Notes: generated by a model not told the origin, from the letters alone. Shown: positions 1 to 10,045, counted from the first letter of the stretch. The stretch is 64,000 bases of DNA from Chitinophagales bacterium (GCA_017303875.1 JAFLBP010000006.1:62001-126000), one strand, 5' to 3'. Numbers and translations: made by a program.

Positions 1-3000
1 TAAGCCGGTGGTGATGGTAATGATAGAATCGCAGCCATTGACCGTCTGAAAACTTAACACCTGTGTGCCTACTTCGGCAGGGTCACAGGTAATGGCATCC
101 ACAACGGCATTAAAAGGCTGGTTGACCACAACAGTCCGGCTGCTGGTAGCAGAACAACCCGCTGCCGAACTTACCGTCACGGTATACGTGCTTGTAGCGA
201 CCGGCGCAATGGTGAGGCTTGCGCCCGATACATTGCCCGTCCAGAGATACACATTGCCGCCGGTAGCATTCAGGGTGACCGGATCTCCTGCACAAGTTTG
301 CGACGGTCCGCTGATTTGCGGGTTTGGCAGCGGGGTAATGATAATGCTGAACGTTTGTGCAGCCCCGGTACAGTTGCCTTGCTGCGGCGTGATGGTGATG
401 TTGGCCGTTTGTACCAGGTTGGTGTTGGCTGCGGTAAAATTCAGAGCGCCGTTGCCACTGGCGGCCAGGCCGATAGCAGGGTTGCTGTTCGTCCAGCTGA
501 GGCTTGCGCCCGATGAACCGCTCAGGGGTAAATTAACCACCTGACCAGCGCAATATGTCTGATTGCCGGGATTGTTGGCCGTAGGCCCGGCATTAATAAC
601 AATGTTGAAACTCTGCGGTGCGCCATCGCAACCAAGGGCCGAGGGCGTAGCAACAATATTGGCCGTTCCGGGCGTTGCAGCCGCCGGGAAGCTGATATTG
701 CCGCTGCCACTGGCGGCCAGGCCGATGGCGGGGTTGCTGTTCGTCCAGGTTACCAGTGCATTATTATTGGCATTAAAATTCACTGCTACGGGTGCGCCCG
801 GACAAACCGTCTGATCATTTACCGGCGACAAAATCGGCAGGGGATTGACGGTTATGGCAAATTTTTCCGTCGTACCCACGCAGGCGCCCTGCGCCGGTGT
901 CACCATAATGTTAGCTGTTTGCGGAGTATTATTGGTAATGGCGGTAAAATTAAGCGCCGCGCTGCCCGAAGCACCCAGGCCAATGGCGGTATTGTCGTTC
1001 ATCCAGTTGAACGTCGCGCCAGCCGAACCTGCAAAAGCGAGGTTAACCGGCGTGCCGGAACAAACCGTCAGATCCGATTGCAGGCTTACTGTCGGCACCG
1101 GCGTAACCGTAATGCTGAAATTTTGCGGAGAACCAAAACAGGTGCCGGCGAAGGGCGTTGCTACAAAATTGGCCGTAGTGGCGCTTGTAACATTGGCGGC
1201 ATTAAAACTGATGTTGCCCGTTCCATTCGTTTGCGCCAGACCAATGCCGGTATTGCTGTTCGTCCAGATAAAATTCGCGCCGGCCGAACCTGAAAAATTG
1301 ACCGCAACCGCCGCGCCCTCGCAAACGGTCTGATCCGCCGGGTCTGTAAGCGTTGGCGCCGGATTAATGGTAATATTGAAGGTTTCATCGGCGCCGGGAC
1401 AAAGCCCAAGCAGCGGCGTTACCGTAATCAGGCCGGTTTGTGCGGCACTTACTCCCGCGGCCGAAAAGCTGATATTACCTGTGCCGGCAGCCGCCAGGCC
1501 GATGGCAGGATTGCTGTTCGTCCAGTCAAATGTTACGCCGGTACCCGGGTTGCTGTTAAAATTAATATTGAGCTGATTACCCGAACAACCGTTCAAGTCT
1601 CCCTGCGGATTGATGGTTGGCGCGGGGTTTACGGTCAGGGTAAAGGTTTCGGCAGCGCCGGTACAGCCGCTGCCAAATTGCGGGGTTACGGTAATGGTTG
1701 CTGTTGTGGCCACCGGCACATTGGCGGCGGGGAAATTCAGGTTGCCCGTGCCCGATGCCGGCAAACCAATAGCCGGATTGCTGTTCGTCCAGGTATAAGT
1801 TGTGCCCGCCGACCCGCTGAAATTCAGGGAAAACTGTTGCCCGGCGCAGGTACTTTGCGCTCCCGGATTGGCCACAGCAGGCGCAGTAGCAACGGTAATA
1901 AGGAAGGTATCAGGAATGGCGGGACAAGCGTTGAGGCTTGCATTAACTATAACGGTGCTGACTTCGGTTGCGCCACCGCCGGCCGCAGTAAAGCCGATAT
2001 TGCCGTTGCCGGAAGCAGCAAGACCGGTGTTGGTATTGTTGTTGGTCCAAGAAATACCTGCTCCGCTCGTTGCACTCAGGTTGACCACAACGGGTTGTCC
2101 CTGGCAAGCGCTTTGATCGGCAGTCGGCGTAATTTGCGGGGCCGGCTCGATGGTAATGTTAAAGCTCTGTGCAGCGCCGACGCAGTTGCCCGCTGCGGGT
2201 GTGATGCTGATATTGGCCGTAGTGGCGCTTGTAACATTGGCAGCATTAAAACTAATATTTCCGTTGCCGCTTGCTGCCAATCCGATGCCCGGATTATCGT
2301 TTGTCCAGGAAAAACCTGCACCAGCTGAACCACTCAGAGGAATGCTTACTGCCGCTCCTGCGCAGGCCGTTACATTGGCCGGTGTATTGACGGTTGGCGC
2401 GGGCTGTACCTGAATGCTAAACGACTGCGTCTGTCCGATACAGTTGTTTTCGATAGGTGTTACGCTGATACCTGCCGTAAGTGGCGTAGCGGTGTTGGCT
2501 GCCGTAAAATTAATATCGCCGGTGCCGCTGGCCGCCAACCCGATGGCAGTATTGTCGTTCGACCAGTTAAATGTCGGATTGACCGTACCTGAAAAACTCA
2601 GACTCACGGCGGTTCCGGCACAGGTCGTCAGATTGCCCGGTGCAATAAGCGTCGGAGTCGGGTTAATGGTAATGCTGAAATTTTGCGGCGTACCGAAACA
2701 TCCGTTTAATGCGGGCGTAACCGTGATATTACCCGTTTGCGGGGCGCCAACAGCTGCGGCATTAAAATTAATATTGCCCGTACCGGAAGCTGCTAATCCG
2801 ATGGCGGTATTGCTGTTCGTCCAGCCAAACGTAGTGCCCATAGCCGGGTTGCCATTGAAGGTAATGCCCAGGGCATTGCCCGGACAAGCGGTAAGGTTAC
2901 CGGGCTGCACCACGCTTGGCACAGGCTGTACATTGAGGGTAAAGCTCAGCGGCGTACCCACGCAAGTCCCGATAGACGGCGTTACGCTGATGGTTGCGGT

Positions 3001-6000
3001 CTCGGTAGCGGGGACGATTGCTGCGGTGAAATTCAAATTACCGCTGCCGCTCGCCGGTAAGCCAATCGTCGGATTACTGTTCGTCCAGGTAAAAGTTGCG
3101 CCGGGCGTACCCGCAAAATTCAGGGTAAATGCCTGCCCGCTACACGCATTTTGCGTAGCAATCGGATTTACCACCGGCGTATTGGCCACGGTGATGGTAA
3201 AAGTCTGTGCCGGCCCGGTACAAGTGCCGCCAGATGGACTCACGGTAATAGTTGCGGTTTCATTACCGGCCACCACCGGACTGGTGTAACTGATATTGCC
3301 TGTTCCGCTGGCGGGCAGTCCGATGGCAGGGTTGCTGTTCGTCCAGCTGAATGTAGGGGAGTTATTTCCTGTAAAATTTACCACAACCGGCTCGCCGCCA
3401 CATACCGCTACGTTGGCGGGTTGGTTGACCGTGCTGGAAGGGTTGACGGTGATGCTAAAGGTTTGCGCTGCGCCTGCGCAGGAGCCGATCTGGGGTGTTA
3501 CGGTGATGGTCGCGGTTTCCGTTGCAGCAACATTAGCTGTTGTAAAATTCAAATCGCCGCTGCCGCTGGCCGCCAAGCCAATGACGGGGTTGCTGTTCGT
3601 CCAGGCAAATGCCGCACCCGCCGTACCGCTGAAAGTGACTGTGGTAGCCACGCCGCCACAAAGGGTTTGGTTGGCCGGAGCGCTCATTGTCGGGGCCGGA
3701 CTAATCGTGATGGTAAATGTTTGTGCTGTTCCGGGGCAGGCGCCGATACTTGGCGTCACGGTGATGGTTGCCGTTTCGGTAGTGCCCGGCGCGGCGCTGG
3801 TAAAGTTGATATTGCCGCTACCCGAAGCGCCGAGGCCGATGGCGGTATTGCTGTTTGTCCAGTTAAACGTAGCCCCTGCAGTACCGCTAAAATTGACCGA
3901 AACCGCCGCGCCACCGCAAACTGTTTGGTCGGCAGGGTCGCTGAGCGCAGGCGTCGGGTTTACGGTAATGGTGAAGGTGCGCGGAATACCGGGGCAAGTG
4001 CCGTTTTGGGGCGTTACGGTAATTGTCGCCGTCTGAATACTGCCCACATTGGCGGATGTAAAATTGATATTGCCACTGCCCGAAGCGCCGAGGCCAATGG
4101 CCGGGTTGCTGTTCGTCCAGCTGAATGTAGCGCCGGCCGTACCGCTAAAAGTCACGCCTACGGGTGCACCGGCACAGACCGTAACATTGTTGATTGGATT
4201 AACCGAAGGCGCCGGTGAGACAGTAATGGTAAATGTTTCTGAAATGCCCGGACAACCGCCAAAATTTGGCGTTACATTAATGGTTCCGGTTTGCACAGCG
4301 CCCACGTTGGCTGCTGTAAAATTCAGGTCGCCGCTGCCCGATGCTCCGAGACCAATGGCCGGGTTACTGTTTGTCCAGGTAAACGTAGATCCGGGTACCG
4401 AGCTGCCGAAATTTACTGCAACTGGCGCGCCGCCGCAAACACTCAGGTTGCTGAGCGGATCAAGTACCGGCGCCGGATTGACCACAATGGAGAAGGAAAC
4501 CGGGTTGCTGGGGCAGTTGAATACATTTTGGGCAGTCACGGTAACCATTGCAATCTGCTGATTGGCTACGCCAGCGGTCGTGAAGTTGATATTGCCATTC
4601 CCCGAAGCGCTGAGGCCGATGGCCGTATTGTCGTTTGTCCAGGAAAAAGTAGCTCCGGGGCTGCCGCTAAAAGTGGCCACTACCGGCGCACCCGCGCAAA
4701 CCTCCACATCTAAGGGCTGGTTGACGCTCGCCGAGGGGTTAACCGTAATATTAAAAGACTGTGCCGGCCCGGTACACCCATTGAGCGAGGGTGTAACCAC
4801 AATGGTGCCGGTCTGCGGGTTGGTCACATTGGCGGTATTAAAATTAAGATCCCCCGAACCGCTGGCGGCCAGCCCGATGGCCGGGTTGCTGTTTGTCCAG
4901 TTGAGTGTTGCCCCGGGCGTGCTGTTGAAAACCAACTCAAAAGGGGTGTTACCGCAAACAACCTGGTTAGGCGGGTCAAAAAGCGTAGGCCCGGGATTTA
5001 TGGTTATGGTAAAGGTAACCGGAATGCCTGCGCAGGTGCCACTTTGCGGAGTGACCGTGATATTGGCCACTTCCTGCATCCCGACGTTGGCGGCGGTAAA
5101 ATTGAGGTTGCCGGTACCGGAAGCGCCTAAGCCGATGGCGGTGTTATCGTTCGTCCAGGCGTAAGTAGAACCGCCGGGTGCGCCCGCAAAAACGACATTG
5201 ACATTTTGCCCGGCGCAGCGTTCCACGTCGGCGGGGGTAGTCATCATCGGGCCTTCATTTACGGTCACGTCAATCGTGCTGCTTTTGGTGCAGCTGTTGT
5301 CGTCGGTTGCCGTAAACGTAAACGTATTGGTGCCCAGCGGCAGTCCGGTAACCGTCGTATTCAGGGCCGTTGGGGCCGTGATGGTACCGGGGCCGGTCCA
5401 TTCGGTGCTGGCTACACTCGGCGGGTTGGCAAGAGTAGCACCGAGGTTGAGGGTCTGGCTTTGGCAGAGCGGGTTGGGGGTAGCGCTAAGGGTAGCGCTG
5501 GCATCCCAGCAGGTGATACTGATATTGTTAAAGGTCACGCCTTCATTAGAGGCCCAGGTTTGGGTTTGCACAATAATGGTGGCATTCGTACCGCCATTGG
5601 TACAGATGGGTGGCGAAGTAATGACGCCGCTTTGTTCGGCATCTGTTGTGCCGGCTTCACCGATGAGTTCTGAAAAGACCGTCACGCCGTCGATCTGATA
5701 GCGCACGTAAAGGAAATCCCAGCAGTTGGCACAGGAGCCTCCTTGCGGATCGGTGGGGTCGCCCGGGCAGGTGAGGCCCACACATTCCTCGCTGGTTTCT
5801 AAGTTGCCGGCGCCTTCCCAGGGTACCGTAAAGCTGTAGCTTAAGGTAAAAATAACAGAACTGCAATTGCCCACCGGCGCGTTATAGGTATCAGTCGTCA
5901 CGTCGTCCGTATTGTTGTACGTAGCGCCCGAGCTGGTAAAAATTACCGTTTGTGCAAAAGAATGATGAACTGACCCGGCCAAAAACAACAACACTGTGCA

Positions 6001-6093
6001 CACTGCACCGGCTGTTTTGAAAAAATTACTCCGTGGAGCAAAAACGCCGGTCGGTAATGCCACTGAACAAGGGCGTACAGACTTGAATTGCAT
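1..6093 (-). CDS. giant secreted PKD/Ig-like repeat protein (C-terminus outside window)
   Basis: Read on the minus strand from the ATG at 6093, this frame stays open for 2,031 codons and leaves the window at base 1, so the C-terminus is missing. A hydrophobic signal peptide (about residues 26-48, ending SFA-Q) is followed by a Cys-rich N-terminal domain of about 170 residues, an Ig-like module, then 19 repeats of about 86 residues. Each repeat carries a core like WTNSNPAIGLAASGSG, a Cys-Gly near its start and a Cys in the TP..G.C segment. A further non-identical Ig-like module is cut by the edge. Bacteroidota proteins of this build are usually T9SS-exported adhesins or gliding-associated surface proteins; the sorting domain would lie beyond the window, so export by T9SS is inference. 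The frame upstream has no other ATG, which fixes the start. Confidence 0.9.
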   Translation of the reverse strand, partial: MQFKSVRPCSVALPTGVFAPRSNFFKTAGAVCTVLLFLAGSVHHSFAQTVIFTSSGATYNNTDDVTTDTYNAPVGNCSSVIFTLSYSFTVPWEGAGNLETSEECVGLTCPGDPTDPQGGSCANCWDFLYVRYQIDGVTVFSELIGEAGTTDAEQSGVITSPPICTNGGTNATIIVQTQTWASNEGVTFNNISITCWDASATLSATPNPLCQSQTLNLGATLANPPSVASTEWTGPGTITAPTALNTTVTGLPLGTNTFTFTATDDNSCTKSSTIDVTVNEGPMMTTPADVERCAGQNVNVVFAGAPGGSTYAWTNDNTAIGLGASGTGNLNFTAANVGMQEVANITVTPQSGTCAGIPVTFTITINPGPTLFDPPNQVVCGNTPFELVFNSTPGATLNWTNSNPAIGLAASGSGDLNFNTANVTNPQTGTIVVTPSLNGCTGPAQSFNITVNPSASVNQPLDVEVCAGAPVVATFSGSPGATFSWTNDNTAIGLSASGNGNINFTTAGVANQQIAMVTVTAQNVFNCPSNPVSFSIVVNPAPVLDPLSNLSVCGGAPVAVNFGSSVPGSTFTWTNSNPAIGLGASGSGDLNFTAANVGAVQTGTINVTPNFGGCPGISETFTITVSPAPSVNPINNVTVCAGAPVGVTFSGTAGATFSWTNSNPAIGLGASGSGNINFTSANVGSIQTATITVTPQNGTCPGIPRTFTITVNPTPALSDPADQTVCGGAAVSVNFSGTAGATFNWTNSNTAIGLGASGSGNINFTSAAPGTTETATITVTPSIGACPGTAQTFTITISPAPTMSAPANQTLCGGVATTVTFSGTAGAAFAWTNSNPVIGLAASGSGDLNFTTANVAATETATITVTPQIGSCAGAAQTFSITVNPSSTVNQPANVAVCGGEPVVVNFTGNNSPTFSWTNSNPAIGLPASGTGNISYTSPVVAGNETATITVSPSGGTCTGPAQTFTITVANTPVVNPIATQNACSGQAFTLNFAGTPGATFTWTNSNPTIGLPASGSGNLNFTAAIVPATETATISVTPSIGTCVGTPLSFTLNVQPVPSVVQPGNLTACPGNALGITFNGNPAMGTTFGWTNSNTAIGLAASGTGNINFNAAAVGAPQTGNITVTPALNGCFGTPQNFSITINPTPTLIAPGNLTTCAGTAVSLSFSGTVNPTFNWSNDNTAIGLAASGTGDINFTAANTATPLTAGISVTPIENNCIGQTQSFSIQVQPAPTVNTPANVTACAGAAVSIPLSGSAGAGFSWTNDNPGIGLAASGNGNISFNAANVTSATTANISITPAAGNCVGAAQSFNITIEPAPQITPTADQSACQGQPVVVNLSATSGAGISWTNNNTNTGLAASGNGNIGFTAAGGGATEVSTVIVNASLNACPAIPDTFLITVATAPAVANPGAQSTCAGQQFSLNFSGSAGTTYTWTNSNPAIGLPASGTGNLNFPAANVPVATTATITVTPQFGSGCTGAAETFTLTVNPAPTINPQGDLNGCSGNQLNINFNSNPGTGVTFDWTNSNPAIGLAAAGTGNISFSAAGVSAAQTGLITVTPLLGLCPGADETFNITINPAPTLTDPADQTVCEGAAVAVNFSGSAGANFIWTNSNTGIGLAQTNGTGNISFNAANVTSATTANFVATPFAGTCFGSPQNFSITVTPVPTVSLQSDLTVCSGTPVNLAFAGSAGATFNWMNDNTAIGLGASGSAALNFTAITNNTPQTANIMVTPAQGACVGTTEKFAITVNPLPILSPVNDQTVCPGAPVAVNFNANNNALVTWTNSNPAIGLAASGSGNISFPAAATPGTANIVATPSALGCDGAPQSFNIVINAGPTANNPGNQTYCAGQVVNLPLSGSSGASLSWTNSNPAIGLAASGNGALNFTAANTNLVQTANITITPQQGNCTGAAQTFSIIITPLPNPQISGPSQTCAGDPVTLNATGGNVYLWTGNVSGASLTIAPVATSTYTVTVSSAAGCSATSSRTVVVNQPFNAVVDAITCDPAEVGTQVLSFQTVNGCDSIITITTGL
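330..5250 (-). repeat. 19 in-frame tandem repeats of about 258 bp inside the giant protein gene
   Basis: The conserved codons for the W-T-N core recur at plus-strand positions 487, 739, 997, 1258, 1516, 1783, 2041, 2299, 2557, 2815, 3079, 3337, 3595, 3853, 4111, 4369, 4633, 4891 and 5149. Thirteen of the 18 spacings are exactly 258 bp and all are multiples of three. The rest of each unit has diverged, so the array is old rather than freshly duplicated, but the core positions are strongly kept. Confidence 0.9.
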
Positions 6094-6127
6094 AAGATGC
6101 AGCTTATAGTTAAAAACAGACTTCGAG

Positions 6128-6149
6128 ACTTCCCGACGTTTCGGGAAGT
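6128..6149 (-). promoter_or_regulatory. hairpin in the 5' leader of the giant gene
   Basis: A perfect 9-bp inverted repeat (ACTTCCCGA / TCGGGAAGT) with a 4-base loop lies 35 bp upstream of the minus-strand ATG. A near-consensus -7 box (AATATTTG) sits just upstream of it, so the hairpin would be in the mRNA leader. It has no T-run on either side and is not an obvious terminator. The rest of the 394-bp gap 6094-6487 shows only the prfA promoter. Confidence 0.45.
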
Positions 6150-6460
6150 TCAAATATTGAATTAGATGCGTAATCGGTTCAACATGTGCATGGATAATAC
6201 CGGTTTTTATATAGCAGCAGCCTGCCCGGCATACAAATGCAAGGCAAACATTCACTACAAGCCGGTAAAGCCCCCTCCATGCGAAGGGCTAATCAGATGT
6301 TATTTTGACAACGGGATATTCGTTCAGGCGAGGAAAAGCGCAACAAAGGTAGCCGCAAAATACAATACGCCGTTTTTTTCGAAGCGTTAATTAACCATCG
6401 CTTCACACAGCAAAGCGGCTGAAGTGCCAACACAAAAACGCGTAAACACAAAAACACTGC

Positions 6461-6468
6461 TATCTTTG
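6461..6468 (+). promoter_or_regulatory. Bacteroidota -7 promoter box for prfA
   Basis: TATCTTTG matches the Bacteroidota sigma-A -7 consensus TAnnTTTG and lies 20 bp before the prfA ATG. No convincing -33 TTTG partner was seen. Confidence 0.6.
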
Positions 6469-6487
6469 CGCCCTCAAACCGGAAAAA

Positions 6488-7561
6488 ATGCTCGAAAAGT
6501 TCAAAGCCATTCGCGAAAAATTCCTTCACCTCGAAGAATTACTCTCCGACCCGGCAACCGTGGCCGATATGGATCGCGCCAAAAAGGTCAATAAAGAATA
6601 TAAAAAACTCCAACCCCTTGTAGCCGTTATCAGCCGCTACGAGAAAACCCTGTCCAACCTCGAAAGCGCCCGCGCTATACTCGCCGAAGAGCGCGACCCG
6701 GAACTCCGCGACATGGCCCGCGAGGAAATTGAACTGCTCCAGCCCGAACTCGAAGCCCAGGAAGAAGAACTCAAGGTGCTCCTCACGCCCAAAGACCCCG
6801 AAGATGAAAAGGATGTGATTTTTGAAATCCGATCCGGCACCGGCGGCGATGAAGCGGCGCTGTTCGCCGGCGACCTGCTCCGCATGTACACCCGCTATTT
6901 CCAAAACCAGGGCTGGGAAGTGGACGTACTCGAAGAAACCCCCGGTTCGGTGGGTGGATACGCCAAGGTGGTGCTGGAAGTAAGCGGCGAAAACGTGTAC
7001 GGCAAACTCAAATTTGAATCCGGCGCACACCGCGTACAACGCGTTCCCGAAACCGAAGCCAAAGGCCGCGTCCATACCTCGGCTGCGACCGTAGCCGTTT
7101 TGCCCAAAATGGAATTTGAAGACATCGATATCCGCAAGGAAGATATTCGCACCGACGTGTTCCGCGCCAGCGGCGCTGGCGGTCAGCACGTAAACCGTAC
7201 CGAATCCGGCGTGCGTTTCACCCACTTGCCCACCGGTACCGTTGCCGAAAGTACGGAAAGCCGCTCGCAAATTAAAAACCGCGAGATCGCAATGGGCCGC
7301 TTGGTACAGCAAATCCGCGACAACCAGCAGCGCGAACAACAAAACAACCTCGCCTCACAACGCCGCAGCCTCGTCGGCTCCGGCGACCGCTCGGAAAAAA
7401 TCCGCACCTATAACTGGCCTCAAAACCGCGTAACCGACCACCGGCTCGAAGGCGATTACAAAAATTTCAACCTCGACCGCGTTGTGGAAGGCGATCTCGA
7501 AGAACTGTTTGATGCCCTGCTGATGGCAGATAATGCCGCAAAATTGCAGGAAGATAATTAA
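6488..7561 (+). CDS. prfA: peptide chain release factor 1
   Basis: Class I release factor that recognises UAA and UAG stop codons in the ribosomal A site and triggers peptidyl-tRNA hydrolysis. At 357 residues it has full family length. The catalytic GGQ loop is at residues 231-233 within GAGGQHVNRTESGVR. The stop-codon-reading tripeptide of the PxT type is PET at about 187-189, next to the family segment GRVHTSAATVAV. The N-terminal part is Glu/Lys-rich and helical, as expected for domain 1. The gene stands alone with its own -7 box and ends 8 bp from a convergent gene, separated by a run of eight C. Confidence 0.97.
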   Translation: MLEKFKAIREKFLHLEELLSDPATVADMDRAKKVNKEYKKLQPLVAVISRYEKTLSNLESARAILAEERDPELRDMAREEIELLQPELEAQEEELKVLLTPKDPEDEKDVIFEIRSGTGGDEAALFAGDLLRMYTRYFQNQGWEVDVLEETPGSVGGYAKVVLEVSGENVYGKLKFESGAHRVQRVPETEAKGRVHTSAATVAVLPKMEFEDIDIRKEDIRTDVFRASGAGGQHVNRTESGVRFTHLPTGTVAESTESRSQIKNREIAMGRLVQQIRDNQQREQQNNLASQRRSLVGSGDRSEKIRTYNWPQNRVTDHRLEGDYKNFNLDRVVEGDLEELFDALLMADNAAKLQEDN

Positions 7562-7568
7562 CCCCCCC

Positions 7569-8642
7569 CTATTTCAGCGCCTTGAACACCGCTTCCATAT
7601 CCGCCAGCAATTGCTTGCCCGCCGGCGAAAATTTGGCAATCATCACAGGCTGATGTTTGCTCTGCACCAAAAAGGCAAAATTGTCGGCCAGCACTTCATC
7701 GGGGTGAATGATATATCCGGTGTTGTCTTTGATTTGTCGGAAAAAATCAGGCAAACTGTCGAGACTCAGGGTGCTTTTTAAGCCGTCCGGGCCGGTAACC
7801 ACGCTGTAACGCCCGCTTGCAGAAGGCTTGATCTGGAAAAGGTTAAACTCCAGATAGGCAAAAAATTCGGTTTGCTCCGGATCATACCCGTCAGAATTGC
7901 TGTAAATAATCGGAATGGCCTCAATCTGGCTGCCATCCTCCATTTGCAATTTTATTTTTTGTGCAAAATCCACCCCGTCGGGGTTGTACAGCACGCGGCT
8001 GTCGAGTTTTTCCGGCAAATCCAGGTTGTCCAGGCCAAGACGTTCAAAACCAATAAGCCGGTACAGCTCGCGTTGCAGCGTCGGGTTGAGCCGGGAAACC
8101 ACGTGAAACAACTCGTGGTACATGGTCGTGGTGAAGTTGTCGCGCTTGCGCGTAGCCAGTTCTTTTTCCGGAATAACAATACAGTTTTCACGGGTGTAAT
8201 ACACGCCTTCGCCGTAGTGTTTGGCGTGTGTCTTGATGAGTTTTATGGTATCGGGAAAAATTTTCGGATTGATCTCATTGACGTTCCTGAATACTTTTTC
8301 AAACACTTCTTTCACGGCTTTGCTCTCTTTTTCCGTAAAACTGCCCACATCGCTGCGCAAATAATCGAGATAATCGGGGAAAAGTGCGCTGCGCTCATTG
8401 GCATCGCTCAGGGGTTGTTTCATTTGTATGGACATCTCGCCGGCCGTCACGCGGGCAAAATAATCGTCAATCCGGTCAGTCGTGATGGTCGGCCCGGCCG
8501 CTACGCTGTCCAACAAAATCACCACATGCGTCGCATCGAGGTGCAGGGTATGGGTTGGCATATTCACCTCTTGTGCGCGACAGGCGATGGCGCCGCTAAG
8601 CAGCGCGGGCAACAGGAGGGCGGTCAAAAATTTTAATTTCAT
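7569..8642 (-). CDS. exported zinc-metallopeptidase-like protein (HELFH)
   Basis: 357 residues with an N-terminal export signal; the sequence SGAIAC could be a lipobox with Cys21, or signal peptidase I may cut after CRA. A zinc-binding HELFH motif is at residues 176-180 and a possible third ligand Glu259 sits in TEFFAY, the spacing and context of gluzincin-type metallopeptidases. The specific family was not recognised. The start codon overlaps the stop of the upstream histidine kinase by 4 bases, so it is co-translated as the last gene of a three-gene operon. This suggests a cell-envelope function linked to that sensor, but the substrate is unknown. Confidence 0.7.
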   Translation of the reverse strand: MKLKFLTALLLPALLSGAIACRAQEVNMPTHTLHLDATHVVILLDSVAAGPTITTDRIDDYFARVTAGEMSIQMKQPLSDANERSALFPDYLDYLRSDVGSFTEKESKAVKEVFEKVFRNVNEINPKIFPDTIKLIKTHAKHYGEGVYYTRENCIVIPEKELATRKRDNFTTTMYHELFHVVSRLNPTLQRELYRLIGFERLGLDNLDLPEKLDSRVLYNPDGVDFAQKIKLQMEDGSQIEAIPIIYSNSDGYDPEQTEFFAYLEFNLFQIKPSASGRYSVVTGPDGLKSTLSLDSLPDFFRQIKDNTGYIIHPDEVLADNFAFLVQSKHQPVMIAKFSPAGKQLLADMEAVFKALK

Positions 8643-10045
8643 AGTATTGTAGAATGTTGTTCAGGTGCAAATGTCTGAAACTCCCAGATAAACACCGCAC
8701 CCCCGTCGGGATTGTTCTCGGCCCGTATCTGTGCTTCATGCAAATCGGCAATAGAACGCACGAGCGCCAGGCCCACGCCCACGCCTTTGGCCGATTTCCG
8801 GTGTTGTGTGCTGCGAAAAAAAGGTTCAAAAATGAGTTGCAACTCTTCGGGCGGAATACCGGGACCATTATCGCGCACTTTCAGGTACAACATTCCGGAG
8901 GCTTCCTGCCCGATAAAAACCTGCGCGCGTTGTTCCGCACCATATTTACAGGCATTGTCAATCAGATTTTTAAACGCCACCTGCAACAAGGCCTCGTTGC
9001 CCCGGATCATCCATTGTTCTCCGGCGTCCTGCGCGGTATCGGTCACCACTTCAAAGCTGATTTTGTAGGCAGGATGTTGTTTTTTTAATGCTGCAATACT
9101 TTGCCACAACAATTCATCAAGGCGCAAAGGCAACATTTCCACTTCGCTGCCTTTGTGGTGTATGCGGGCTAATTGCATGAGCTTGTCCTGCATTTCTGAG
9201 AGCATTTCCACGTCTTCCAGCACGCTTTGCAGCGCCGTTTCATACACTTCCGGGCTGCGGCGTTTTTGCAGCGTCACTTCTATACGGGTGCGCATGGCGG
9301 TAAGCGGATTGCGCAACTCATGCGCAACATTCGACAAAAACATACGCTGCAAGCCAAATGCCTCCCCAACGCGACCCAACAATCGGTTAAACGTGGCACT
9401 CAGGCGCGACAACTCATCCTGGTTTTTATCTTCCGGCAGCCGTCGCTCTAAATTTTGATAGGAAATACCATCTACCGTATTCATAATATCCGAAACCGGC
9501 GCCAGCGCCCGGCCAGCAAACAACCAGCCTGCCGGTGCAATGAGCAACAAACCCGCAAAAAAACCAAGCAATAAAATACGATGCAGGTGCTGCAAACCAG
9601 TCGGGTCGCAATAGCCTTCGGCCACAATAATATACGGCTGATGCTGCGCGCTGCTGATGGCCCGACCGAGCGCGTGCAGGTTGTAATGCGGCGCATACGC
9701 CTCTTCCTGCCGCCATATTTTTTGTAAAAGCGCCGGCGAAACCGGCACAGCCTCCGGATGCACCGTAAAAATACGCTCGTAGGAGCTGTTGTAAATGCTG
9801 ATATTGTCGCGGTAAGGCAGGTCCTCGGATTCGTCAGGGTCGGTCCAGACAGGTGGCGGCGGCTTCAGTGCTGCCGGGTCGCTGAGCAGCGAATTGGTGG
9901 TGAGGTATACTTTGGTGCGCAGCTCCTCGATAAAACGCTGCTCAATGTCGCGCTCGTAAAAAAAATACACCGCCAGCAACACGCCGGCCAGAATAACGGC
10001 GGCGAGCAGGGTATAATACAGCGTGAGGCGAGTGCGTATTTGCAT
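8639..10045 (-). CDS. sensor histidine kinase (orphan in this window)
   Basis: 468-residue membrane sensor kinase. Transmembrane helix 1 is at about residues 10-30, a periplasmic sensor of about 125 residues follows, then helix 2 at about 157-177 and a HAMP linker. The phospho-accepting His242 lies in the H-box VAHELRNPLTAMR. The ATPase domain shows an N-box (NLIDNACKYG), G1 (DNGPGIP) and G2 (GVGVGLALV). The architecture is the CpxA/heavy-metal-sensor type. No response regulator adjoins it. Instead it is wedged between a beta-barrel gene (one-base overlap) and a metallopeptidase gene (4-base overlap). The partner regulator must be encoded elsewhere. Confidence 0.93.
   Translation of the reverse strand: MQIRTRLTLYYTLLAAVILAGVLLAVYFFYERDIEQRFIEELRTKVYLTTNSLLSDPAALKPPPPVWTDPDESEDLPYRDNISIYNSSYERIFTVHPEAVPVSPALLQKIWRQEEAYAPHYNLHALGRAISSAQHQPYIIVAEGYCDPTGLQHLHRILLLGFFAGLLLIAPAGWLFAGRALAPVSDIMNTVDGISYQNLERRLPEDKNQDELSRLSATFNRLLGRVGEAFGLQRMFLSNVAHELRNPLTAMRTRIEVTLQKRRSPEVYETALQSVLEDVEMLSEMQDKLMQLARIHHKGSEVEMLPLRLDELLWQSIAALKKQHPAYKISFEVVTDTAQDAGEQWMIRGNEALLQVAFKNLIDNACKYGAEQRAQVFIGQEASGMLYLKVRDNGPGIPPEELQLIFEPFFRSTQHRKSAKGVGVGLALVRSIADLHEAQIRAENNPDGGAVFIWEFQTFAPEQHSTIL

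Noticed and set aside
65..5698. Chain of plus-strand open frames (up to 355 codons) over the first 5.7 kb
   Set aside because: They are antisense shadows of the continuous 2,031-codon minus-strand repeat gene; they restart at each repeat, have low-complexity translations and no signal or start context.
6166..6390. 74-codon plus-strand frame in the gap before prfA
   Set aside because: No start context, no domain, Cys/Lys-rich random composition; the gap is better explained as leader and promoter.
7561..7570. Run of eight C as a possible phase-variation tract
   Set aside because: It lies between the stop of prfA and the stop of the convergent gene, not in a reading frame or promoter.
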